Of a stretch of DNA of 64,000 nucleotides, positions 36,769 to 45,494 are shown one piece after another (within the stretch, counting starts at the first letter, position 1; each line of letters starts with the position of its first letter). The notes under the pieces were generated by a model. That model worked only from the letters and a program-made list of their open reading frames with translations. It was not told the origin of the DNA and did not search any database. This DNA comes from Saprospiraceae bacterium. Its GTDB lineage: Bacteria > Bacteroidota > Bacteroidia > Chitinophagales > Saprospiraceae. The stretch spans positions 94,166 to 158,165 of the forward strand of contig JADKGI010000011.1 of assembly GCA_016722285.1 (NCBI GenBank), given 5' to 3'. Position numbers and translations under genes: made by a program.

Positions 36769-37063
36769 AGTTAATTTTTTAAAACTTATTTGTTACACCT
36801 CCCCTTTATCCTGTCTTTATTCTGACGCAACTTAATTGGAATATCCACAACTTCTTTAATGATTATTTAAAAATTTTCTTTCTCTTTTACTGAACCAACT
36901 TTATTATCAACCTTTTTCATCCTATCATAAAAACATGTCAAAAATCTATCTACATCAGCTAATTTGTAAACTTCATTCAAATATTATGCCTTTTCTAAAT
37001 ATATTAGTCTATTTTGTCCAATTTCTTACAAATATCAATCGAATATTTCAAATCTTTTACAGA

Positions 37064-38635
37064 TTAATAATTTTGAATATAATACATTTTCAGTTCTCCC
37101 ATATTTTTTGTAAGTATAGCCCCTCTGGGCTCACATTTAAATTTATGTTTAACCAGGTCATATGTACTTTCTGAAATATTGATCTTACCTGGTTCTGCAC
37201 TTGATTCCATTCTTGAAGCAATATTTACCGCATCTCCCCATATATCAAATACAAATTTTTTAGTACCTACTACGCCGGCACAAACCGGCCCTGAATGAAG
37301 TCCCAACCTTATATTAAATGGCAAAAGATTTTTCTTATCCCTTTCTTTATTCCAGTCCTTAAGAAAATTAATAAAACCCATGGCTACATGGACTGCCGCT
37401 TCTGCATGATTTTCCATTGCAACAGGCACCCCTGCGACACACATATAAGCATCTCCTATAGTTTTTATTTTTTCTACCCCATGGTTCCCAGTGATTTCAT
37501 CAAAGTGCCGGAAACAATAGTCAAGGTCACTTACTAATTCCTGTGGAGAAAGTTTTCTGGAAATATAACTGAAATTAACAAAATCTGCAAAAAGAATGGT
37601 GGTGGTGGCATAGTGTTGCGCAGCTACTTTTCCCGAAATTTTTAGTTCATTTGCGACCTCCTCAGGCAAAATATTCAATAGAAGTTCATCTGATCTGTTT
37701 TTCTCTTTTTCTATAATAGCCCTTTTTTCTTCCAGTTGCTTGTTGTATGACTTAGCAAGCGAAAAACGGTAATAAAGAAATCCTGAAATCAAAAGTATAA
37801 ATCCTAAAAAGGAAAGAAACAAATTGCGTTGTGATTCTTTTAACTTCAATTCAGATTCCTTTTGCTTTATTTCTATGCTGTTTGAATCCATAATTATGGA
37901 ATCAATAGTGGCTTCAAAACTTATTGAGTCAATCAATCTCTGTTTTTTTTCCAGCATTGCTTCTTTTTCAAGATTTTCTCTGGACATATTTTTCAACAAT
38001 TCTTGGCTTACGTTCATCTTAGTAGAAAGCAGATCTTGTATGCCTTTGAGTTTATCAACTGCACTGCTTAGATTCGTAAGTTCTGCCTTCTGGGTTATTA
38101 CTGTTTCCTCCACCTTGGCACTTTGCTGATAATCTTCAAGTTCTTTGACTTGCTTTTGATATTCTACATTGGCAGCTGAAGTAGCTGAAACAACTATACT
38201 AGCCTTTTTTGATATTTTTTTATCCTTATTGGAAAGATATTTTGAAGCAATTTCATTGGTTTTAGCAAGAGTTTTCGTATCATTTATTAATCTTGTTATT
38301 TCACCGAGCATATCCAAAACAAAGTTAGACACTGAATTATTTGTCGTAGATGATTGATCCGCAATCGAAGCTACTTCGTAAGCTACAATAGCGGATGCTT
38401 CTTTCTGACCGGTACTTTTGGCCTTCTCAAAACTCTTACCGAGGAAATATAAAGCATTATCAGTGTCATTTATCTCCAACGCCTGCTTTCCAAAATCAAT
38501 CGCCTTTCTGATATATTGGCTTCCCTTTTCTTTATTTAATTCTTTCTCAAAATAACCTCGATCAATAGATGCTTGAGTAAAGGCGCAGGATAAACTACCT
38601 AAAAATACTAATAATGTTATGAAAATATAATTCAT
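37064..38635 (-). CDS. Membrane-anchored class III adenylate/guanylate cyclase with TPR-like sensor
   Basis: 523 residues from the ATG at 38635, which yields a signal peptide ('YIFITLLVFLGSLSCAFTQ'); the frame opens at 38692. Residues about 25-110 resemble TPR repeats ('IRKAIDFGKQALEINDTDNALYFLGKSFEKA'). A long coiled coil follows (about 140-250), then a transmembrane helix ('LFLSFLGFILLISGFLYY') and a second short coiled coil. The C-terminal 200 residues are the catalytic domain: metal Asp in 'ILFADFVNFS' and 'TIGDAYM', base-selecting Lys in 'EKIKTIGD' and Asp in 'VFDIWGDAVNIASRME', which also holds the transition-state Asn/Arg. Lys/Asp favours ATP. All catalytic residues are present. Confidence 0.93.
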   Translation of the reverse strand: MNYIFITLLVFLGSLSCAFTQASIDRGYFEKELNKEKGSQYIRKAIDFGKQALEINDTDNALYFLGKSFEKAKSTGQKEASAIVAYEVASIADQSSTTNNSVSNFVLDMLGEITRLINDTKTLAKTNEIASKYLSNKDKKISKKASIVVSATSAANVEYQKQVKELEDYQQSAKVEETVITQKAELTNLSSAVDKLKGIQDLLSTKMNVSQELLKNMSRENLEKEAMLEKKQRLIDSISFEATIDSIIMDSNSIEIKQKESELKLKESQRNLFLSFLGFILLISGFLYYRFSLAKSYNKQLEEKRAIIEKEKNRSDELLLNILPEEVANELKISGKVAAQHYATTTILFADFVNFSYISRKLSPQELVSDLDYCFRHFDEITGNHGVEKIKTIGDAYMCVAGVPVAMENHAEAAVHVAMGFINFLKDWNKERDKKNLLPFNIRLGLHSGPVCAGVVGTKKFVFDIWGDAVNIASRMESSAEPGKINISESTYDLVKHKFKCEPRGAILTKNMGELKMYYIQNY

Positions 38636-38921
38636 TGAAAAAATATCTAATTGGTTTGACAGGGGCATAAAAATCAGCGCAATATCAGTCAAATGTTTTT
38701 TATATTATAGGAAAAAGGAAAAAAAATTAATTCGAAACTATTCGGACATGTTACACTTGTTTTGATGAAATAAATATATGCAATAAATACAATTACTAAA
38801 ATTGAATATCGACTCATGGAAGTAATTATCCAAAATCAATAGAATGATGAACTTGTGATTCAATTCGGTTGCGCCGTATTTTTCTTTTAGGCACTTAATG
38901 CTAAATGGTTTTAAGAAATGA

Positions 38922-40607
38922 TTAAAAATTAGCCTTACATTCAATACTGATTTTTTCACTTGTTACCGGATGGGTAAATTCAAGTTTTTCAGCATGAAGG
39001 TAAAGTCTATCTGAACGAACACCATATAAATCATCTCCTTTTATAGGCATATCGAGTCCCATATGGTGAGATGCATGTACCCGAAGTTGATGGGTTCGTC
39101 CTGTAACAGGATAAAAGTAGATTCTTGTAACACCATTCTTTCTTTCTTCAACAGTCCACTGTGTTATAGCTGTTTTTCCATGCTTATAACAAACCAACTG
39201 TCTTGGCCTGTCATCCAGATCTAACCTCAGGGGCAAATGTATTTCCCCTTCATTTTGAGACACCAAACCTTCCAAAATGGCGACATATCTTTTTTTAATA
39301 TTCCTTTTTATAAACTGAGTTTGCAGTTGTTTATGTATCTCTTTTGATTTTGCGATCAACATAATACCTGAAGTGGACATATCAAGGCGATGAACGATCA
39401 ATGGTCCTGTGGCTTCCGGGTATTTTTTTCTTGTTATGTCATACACGGAGTTCCTTTTTGTTTTGCCCGGAACAGAAAGCATGCCACAGGGCTTATTGAC
39501 CAACACTAAATAGTTATCCTCATATAAGATATCGAGATCAGAAAACTGACTATTATTTTCTGCCATGGGGTTCTCATCGACTTCCAAACCTTCTAACATA
39601 TGTCCGAGGATAGGTTTGCATTTACTGTTACAAGCTGGGTAGAACATGCCGTGTTTTCTTACTTCTGATGTAGGTGATTTTCCCCACCAAAATTCTGCCA
39701 GAGCCAGAGGCACTAAACTAGTTTTGAATGCATACTGCAAAAGTTTTGGAGCTACACATTCTCCCGCCCCTGCAGGAGGTATTTGATCTTCATTTACCTG
39801 AAAAATTTCCGATATGTTACTTGAGATTCCGAGTATATTCAGAAAGGAATAACTTTCAAACAACTGCTGCTGCAGTTTTGCTGACATGACTTTTCTTTTT
39901 CCTCTCAGCTCGATGATTGCTTTTTGATAAGGTTCAAGTTGGCTCATCAGGTTTTCTATCTTATTTTTATAGTATTTCTTACAATCCTTAAAAATAAAAT
40001 GATGCCTCTTACTTTCATTATCTAAATCCAAAAATGCATTTTCCGAACTTTTGCCATGACTCTCATTGTACTCCAGACGCATATTCCGCCTTTTTTTCTT
40101 TGCAACGATAAATTCGGACTTCAACTTGTCTATTTCAGATTCAGATTTTAATTTTACATCTTCCAGTCGCTCTAAAAGATCGCGATACTCTGCCATATTG
40201 GTCAAGGCATTCAGATTTCTGTTTATAATATTTACTTCTTCCTCCCCTGACTTATAAAATCCAGTTTCTTCTAAGTTATCAAAAATCGGGGGGACAAATC
40301 GTGGATATTGATTCTTCGAACCAATTTTGCCGGAAAAAGCAGATAAATATCCAATTTTACTGTCAATATTCTTTACAACTAAGACACCAAACATTTTTCC
40401 CGGGCCACCGGAATTTTCATTTAATCCTATGGCCTCACATATTTCTGATTGGGTCAAGATATACTGTTGCAACTGATGTGAAGCAATAACTGCGAGCTCA
40501 TGTGGTTTATAGCAAAATGGGAAATTTAGCTTGACTGGAAGCGTAATGTGGGATATATCCTGATGGAATAAAGTAAATTTTTCATCATTCTCTTGTTTAC
40601 TTTTCAC
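38922..40607 (-). CDS. RluA-family pseudouridine synthase with long N-terminal domain
   Basis: 561 residues. The C-terminal 220 residues are an RluA catalytic domain: 'DNYLVLVNKPCGMLSVPGK', catalytic Asp in 'LIVHRLDMSTSGIMLIAKS', 'KRYVAILEG' and 'GRTHQLRVHASHHMGLDMPI'. It converts specific uridines in tRNA or 23S rRNA to pseudouridine. The N-terminal 330 residues are a Bacteroidota-type extension with a coiled coil (about 130-220). It also has a Cys-containing 'AGAGECVAPKLLQYAF' and 'HGMFYPACNSKCKPIL' that may bind metal. The extension is common in this phylum. Confidence 0.92.
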   Translation of the reverse strand: MKSKQENDEKFTLFHQDISHITLPVKLNFPFCYKPHELAVIASHQLQQYILTQSEICEAIGLNENSGGPGKMFGVLVVKNIDSKIGYLSAFSGKIGSKNQYPRFVPPIFDNLEETGFYKSGEEEVNIINRNLNALTNMAEYRDLLERLEDVKLKSESEIDKLKSEFIVAKKKRRNMRLEYNESHGKSSENAFLDLDNESKRHHFIFKDCKKYYKNKIENLMSQLEPYQKAIIELRGKRKVMSAKLQQQLFESYSFLNILGISSNISEIFQVNEDQIPPAGAGECVAPKLLQYAFKTSLVPLALAEFWWGKSPTSEVRKHGMFYPACNSKCKPILGHMLEGLEVDENPMAENNSQFSDLDILYEDNYLVLVNKPCGMLSVPGKTKRNSVYDITRKKYPEATGPLIVHRLDMSTSGIMLIAKSKEIHKQLQTQFIKRNIKKRYVAILEGLVSQNEGEIHLPLRLDLDDRPRQLVCYKHGKTAITQWTVEERKNGVTRIYFYPVTGRTHQLRVHASHHMGLDMPIKGDDLYGVRSDRLYLHAEKLEFTHPVTSEKISIECKANF

Positions 40608-40629
40608 TTGATTCTCATGTTTCTCGGGG

Positions 40630-40637
40630 CAAAGGTA
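40630..40637 (-). promoter_or_regulatory. Candidate -7 box of the RluA-type gene
   Basis: On the minus strand the sequence is TACCTTTG, an exact TAnnTTTG match. Transcription would start about 16 bases before the ATG at 40607. The -33 element is not clear. Confidence 0.4.
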
Positions 40638-40768
40638 AATAAATAAAAATTATACGTGTAAAGGAAAAATGGGGATTACCGTCCTACACTTAAATACTCC
40701 AATTGGAAATAAATCATAATAATTTCTCAATTAATCTCAAATTTGCACTTCAATAAACAATAGAAAAC

Positions 40769-41713
40769 ATGTTCTTTAAAATTCTGATCACTGACAAAGT
40801 ACACCATGCCCTCATAGATGGGCTGAAAGATAAGGGATGCGAATTGACTTATGACACCGAAGTGGATAATAATATCCTGGACGATATTATACATACGTTT
40901 GATGGTATAGTCATAAACAGCAAAATCAAAATGGACAAAGAGAGAATTGACCGTGGCACAAAATTGCAGTTCATCGGAAGATTGGGTTCAGGTCTTGAGA
41001 TCATAGATGTGGAATATGCCAGCCAAAAAAATATCTCAGTGTATAACTCCCCTGAAGGCAATCGCAATGCTGTTGCTGAGCATGAGATGGGTTTGTTACT
41101 TACTCTTCTGAATAACATCCAAATCGCAGATAAAGAAGTGAGAGACTTTATCTGGGAAAGAGAAAAAAATCGCGGTTCAGAAATAAAAGGAAAAACAATA
41201 GGAATCATCGGGCTGGGCAATACGGGTAGTGCTTTTGCAGAAAAGCTATTTAATTGGGGTGCTCGGGTGATTGCTTATGACAAATACAGGACACATTATC
41301 CTGATTCACTGGATTTTGTGGAGAAAACTGACCTTAAGACCATATTTGCTGAGTCTGATATAATATCCCTTCATCTTCCCCTCACTGCCGAAACCAAATA
41401 TCTGGTAGATGATCATTTTTTATCCCATTGTAAAAAAGGGGTGATCATCTCCAACACTTCCAGAGGGCCAATCGTAGATACGATGGCACTTATTCATCAT
41501 TTAGAGCAAAATCGTGTTTCCGGTGCGTGCCTGGATGTATTCGAAAACGAAAAGCCGGAGACATTTACAATTAAAGAAATGGAAATGTATCAGTGCTTGT
41601 ACGAAATGCAAAATGTGATTTTAACACCCCATATCGCTGGATGGACCCACGAATCACTGAAGTTGATTGCTACCGTTTTGCTGGAAAAAATTATTGCCGG
41701 AAACCATTTTTAG
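40769..41713 (+). CDS. D-isomer-specific 2-hydroxyacid dehydrogenase (phosphoglycerate-dehydrogenase-like)
   Basis: 314 residues. NAD-binding motif 'KTIGIIGLGNTGSAFAEKL' with following Asp in 'ARVIAYDKY'. Catalytic triad residues are recognisable: Arg in 'IISNTSRGPIVD', Glu in 'LDVFENEKPE' and His in 'ILTPHIAGWTHES'. Substrate-side 'FIGRLGSGLEIIDVEYA' is typical of D-3-phosphoglycerate dehydrogenases. The C-terminal ACT domain of classical SerA is absent. It might make serine precursors or act on another 2-hydroxyacid; no serC or serB neighbours. Confidence 0.9.
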   Translation: MFFKILITDKVHHALIDGLKDKGCELTYDTEVDNNILDDIIHTFDGIVINSKIKMDKERIDRGTKLQFIGRLGSGLEIIDVEYASQKNISVYNSPEGNRNAVAEHEMGLLLTLLNNIQIADKEVRDFIWEREKNRGSEIKGKTIGIIGLGNTGSAFAEKLFNWGARVIAYDKYRTHYPDSLDFVEKTDLKTIFAESDIISLHLPLTAETKYLVDDHFLSHCKKGVIISNTSRGPIVDTMALIHHLEQNRVSGACLDVFENEKPETFTIKEMEMYQCLYEMQNVILTPHIAGWTHESLKLIATVLLEKIIAGNHF

Positions 41714-41827
41714 TCATCTTTTTAAGATTTTTAGTTTACTTTTATAGGAAATTTTAATACAAAATGGCCTAATAAATGCCTAATATTGTGCTTTATTTCA
41801 TTTTCAAATTATTCAATAAAAGTTGGT

Positions 41828-44800
41828 ATGACGAGAGTATTACTGATATTTGGGTTTTTCATCAGCATTTGTGGAAGTATTGGAGCACAGACTACCATCG
41901 AAGGCAAAGTCACCGATACTAAAACCGGCGAACCAATTTTATTTGGAACAATTGCACTTTACAGAGGGGGTGTATTGATCACCGGTACGGACACTGACAT
42001 AGATGGTAATTTTTTTCTGGCCGATATCCAACCGGGCACTTACGATATGGAAGCAAGCTATGTAGGCTATGCCCCGCAAAGACAAACAGGAATTATCATT
42101 AAAGCCGGAAGAACCAATCGGATTAATTTTAAAATCTCCGATGATGCGGTTTTGCTTGATCTGGGCATCGAGATCAAAGAATATAAAGTACCATTAATTG
42201 AAATAGATAATACCACTCAGGGCACCACTGTCACAGCAGAGAAGATCAGGGCACTTCCTACCAAACAGATCAATGCTATCGCGGCTACTTCAGCAGGAAT
42301 TTCATCCCGTGATGGCGGAGCCATTTCAGTACGCGGATCCCGCTCAAATGAAACGGTATATTTTCTGGACGGAGTCCGCGTTTCAGGCAATCTCATACCC
42401 CAATCTGAAATAGAACAACTCCAGGTAGTCATCGGCGGTATTGAAGCCAGGTATGGTGATGTGACCGGCGGGGTAATATCATTGACTTCCAGAGGGCCTT
42501 CAAATAAAGTATCAGGTAGTCTCGAAATGGAAAAGTCAGTGGACGGTTATGGTTACAATCTATTGAGCGGCAATATATCCGGTCCTATCTTGCGAAACAG
42601 TAAAAAACAATCGATTATCGGATATCGCTTCTCAGGGCAGTACAGGAGTGTAGATGACGATGCTCCATCTGCCATCGGAGTGCGAAGAGCTCCCACCGAT
42701 CTGATCGCCCAGTTGGAAAAAAATCCGGTCTATAATATCGGGGGTACACAATTTCCGTCATTAGAGCAGATCAGGACTTCTGATTTGGGGTCAGTATTTA
42801 AAGCCCGACCAAATGAAACCGATATTGATATTGATCTGACTGGCAGACTTGATATTAGAGTATCCAACAATCTCGATATTCAGCTATCCGGAAATTATAA
42901 CAAAAGCAAAGACCGGTTTACAGTAGGTACAGGATGGTCACTCCTCAATTGGACCAACAATCCTTTTAATTATGCCAATACATATAGAGGCAACTTCAGA
43001 CTCACCCATAAGTTAGGAAAACAAGCGGCCGGTCAAGGTGAAGAAAAATCTTCTGGAAGTTTCAGAAATGTCTCCTATACGATCACCTTAGGGTATCAGA
43101 AATTTAATGCCAGGTCAGAAGATGTAAGGCATGAAGACCGATTGTTTGATTATGGATATTTTGGTCAGACCAAGCGAAACTGGGAACCTGTTTTTGGATT
43201 TTTCGATGCATCAGATCCCAGAGTAGCCCAGGGAAATCTGTATGGTCATCTTGGATTCAGAGAACAAATAGGTGAATACACTCTCAATCCTGATATCAAC
43301 CCAATACTTGGATCCTACAATGCCATTGGTGGTATAAATATAAATGGACTTCTCAATCAAAATATAAATACGGCATGGAATAATTTATACTCCAATGTCG
43401 GACAGGTATATAATGCATTCAATAAGACAGATAATGACCAATATACATTAAATCTGATTACAGGCTTTGATTTGTTACCTGGTGGCTCAGAAAAAGGCCG
43501 GCATAATATTCAAATTGGGTTTTTGTACGAACAAAGAATTAATAGAAACTGGGGGATTGCGCCATTTGACCTTTGGAATCTAGCAGAAATACAAGCTAAT
43601 GGTCATATCAATGGCGTTGATACAACTAAAATATTAAGAGATACAGTGGTAGTCATCCCCGGAATAGGAACTGATAGACTACCTATATATCAGACCAACC
43701 TGAATATTGAAAATGACAACAAGTTTTATAAAAGTGTCAGAGCACTTACTAATAAAAGTGAAAATGAATATGTAAATGTGTGGGAAATTGACCCCAGCCA
43801 ATTGCGTCTTGACATGTTTTCAGCTGGTGAACTGATCAACAGACCAGGACTGATCAGCTATAGTGGCTTCGATTATCTGGGCAATAAACTCGGCACAGAC
43901 GTTCGCTTTGATGATTTTTTTAAATCCAGAGATGCCGAAGGTAAGCGAACATTTGTAGTTGCTCCACAGCAGCCTGTATATGGGGCATTTTTTCTCCAGG
44001 ACAAATTTTCATATAAAGACATCATATTCAGACTTGGATTGAGGGTAGATTATTATGATGCCAACACAAAAGTGCTCAGAGATCCTTATGCACTCTATGA
44101 AATTGAAAATGCAAAAGATTATTATAACCGAATTGGTCAGCAAAAACCTGCTTCAGTGGGAGATGATTACAATGTATATGTTTCATCAGATGAATCAGAT
44201 GCTTTGGTGGCATTCAGGAAAGGAGATCAGTGGTTCAAGCCCAATGGAACTGCCGTTTCCGGGGGAAATGTGATATATCAGGGTGGTCTGGTTTACCCAT
44301 CCTATGTGGGTAAAATACGCAATTCTGATAATGCCAGAATATTGAAAATTCAGGACCCTGATTTCGACCCGAATACTTCGTTTGTTGATTACGTACCTCA
44401 GATTAACTTTATGCCAAGACTTGCCTTTTCATTCCCGATCAGCGAAGATGCAGGTTTTTTTGCACATTATGATGTTCTTTATCAAAGGCCGCCATCCAAT
44501 TCGTTTGCAACCGGTCTTGATTACTATTTCTTTGAAGATATCAGCAGATTTGGAGGTGCTCCATTTGACAATCCCAACTTAAAACCGGTAAGAACAGTGG
44601 ACTATGAGGTAGGTTTTCAACAGAAAGTATCGGAGACAATGGCTATGAAATTCTCAGCATACTACAAAGAAATGAAAGATCTGATACAACAACGGGTTTT
44701 GGCCAATGTGGCTACACCTGTAAACTCATATCGTTTATATGACAATCTTGATTTTGGTACTGTAAAAGGATTTTCGTTTTCAATAGACAGAAGACGAACC

Positions 44801-45037
44801 AATAATCTTGAATTGAACGCCACATACACGCTACAATTTGCCGATGGTTCCGGAAGTGATGCCAACTCATCCAATGGAATTAATAACAGAGGCCCAATCA
44901 GAAATCTTATTCCTTTGACATTTGATGAAAGGCACCGGATAACCGCAGTGATTGACTACAGGTATGAGGATGAAAAGCATATAATGGCCCTAAAATTGGA
45001 ACAACCAATATTCTTGAAAATTTTGGTGTCAACCTGA
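41828..45037 (+). CDS. TonB-dependent receptor, frame broken near its C-terminus
   Basis: About 1069 residues from the ATG at 41828 (signal 'VLLIFGFFISICGSIGAQ'); the frame opens upstream at a TTG at 41786. A CarboxypepD_reg-like domain is followed by a plug ('ISVRGSRSNETVYFLDGVRV', 'IEQLQVVIGGIEARYGDVTGG') and a large barrel. The frame ends at 45037 in nonsense-like sequence after 'RITAVIDYRYEDE'. The true continuation is in the -1 frame from about 44975, consistent with one missing G near 44968-44972. The following two genes (a 1355-residue secreted protein and a PorV-like protein) share strand and spacing and form an operon. Confidence 0.9.
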   Translation: MTRVLLIFGFFISICGSIGAQTTIEGKVTDTKTGEPILFGTIALYRGGVLITGTDTDIDGNFFLADIQPGTYDMEASYVGYAPQRQTGIIIKAGRTNRINFKISDDAVLLDLGIEIKEYKVPLIEIDNTTQGTTVTAEKIRALPTKQINAIAATSAGISSRDGGAISVRGSRSNETVYFLDGVRVSGNLIPQSEIEQLQVVIGGIEARYGDVTGGVISLTSRGPSNKVSGSLEMEKSVDGYGYNLLSGNISGPILRNSKKQSIIGYRFSGQYRSVDDDAPSAIGVRRAPTDLIAQLEKNPVYNIGGTQFPSLEQIRTSDLGSVFKARPNETDIDIDLTGRLDIRVSNNLDIQLSGNYNKSKDRFTVGTGWSLLNWTNNPFNYANTYRGNFRLTHKLGKQAAGQGEEKSSGSFRNVSYTITLGYQKFNARSEDVRHEDRLFDYGYFGQTKRNWEPVFGFFDASDPRVAQGNLYGHLGFREQIGEYTLNPDINPILGSYNAIGGININGLLNQNINTAWNNLYSNVGQVYNAFNKTDNDQYTLNLITGFDLLPGGSEKGRHNIQIGFLYEQRINRNWGIAPFDLWNLAEIQANGHINGVDTTKILRDTVVVIPGIGTDRLPIYQTNLNIENDNKFYKSVRALTNKSENEYVNVWEIDPSQLRLDMFSAGELINRPGLISYSGFDYLGNKLGTDVRFDDFFKSRDAEGKRTFVVAPQQPVYGAFFLQDKFSYKDIIFRLGLRVDYYDANTKVLRDPYALYEIENAKDYYNRIGQQKPASVGDDYNVYVSSDESDALVAFRKGDQWFKPNGTAVSGGNVIYQGGLVYPSYVGKIRNSDNARILKIQDPDFDPNTSFVDYVPQINFMPRLAFSFPISEDAGFFAHYDVLYQRPPSNSFATGLDYYFFEDISRFGGAPFDNPNLKPVRTVDYEVGFQQKVSETMAMKFSAYYKEMKDLIQQRVLANVATPVNSYRLYDNLDFGTVKGFSFSIDRRRTNNLELNATYTLQFADGSGSDANSSNGINNRGPIRNLIPLTFDERHRITAVIDYRYEDEKHIMALKLEQPIFLKILVST

Positions 45038-45465
45038 CCGCATTTTTAGTATCAGGGCAACCATATACGCGCAACACCACTCCACAATCTTTTGGAGGTT
45101 CGGGATTTGCCGGCTCAGTAAATGGAGCCAGACTTCCCTGGAATTTTACAGCTGATCTGAACATCCAAAAACGAATTCCGTTCACAATAAATAAAACTTC
45201 TAATAAAAAACTTTGGTTTAATGCCTACCTGAGAGTACAAAATGTATTGAATACTAAAAATGTAGTAAATCTCTACAAATACTCTAATGATCCCGAAAAT
45301 GATGGTTTTCTGCAATCAAGTTTCGGACAGGACAGGATTAAAGGTGTGATTGACACCGGAAGAAATGTGGATGCTTTCCTTGATGCATATTCATGGAGAT
45401 TGTTAGCTCCTGGCAACTATACTTTGCCAAGAAGAATGTATGTCGGTGTAATTATGGATTTTTAA
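44971..45465 (+). pseudogene. Detached C-terminal part of the TonB-dependent receptor
   Basis: Reads 'YNGPKIGTTNILENFGVNL', 'GQPYTRNTTPQSFGGSGF', 'AYLRVQNVLNTKNVVNLYKY' and ends 'NYTLPRRMYVGVIMDF', the last barrel strands with the terminal aromatic residue needed for BAM-dependent insertion. It has no start of its own. If the missing base is a consensus error, the receptor is intact (41828-45465, about 1212 residues). Confidence 0.85.
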
Positions 45466-45494
45466 TATTATGAAAAAAGAAAAACCTTTTAAGG

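Noticed and set aside
36145..38635. Cyclase plus HD protein as an anti-phage cyclic-nucleotide system (Pycsar/CBASS-like)
   Set aside because: The cyclase has a signal peptide, TPR repeats and a membrane helix, and no effector gene is adjacent; sensory signalling fits better.
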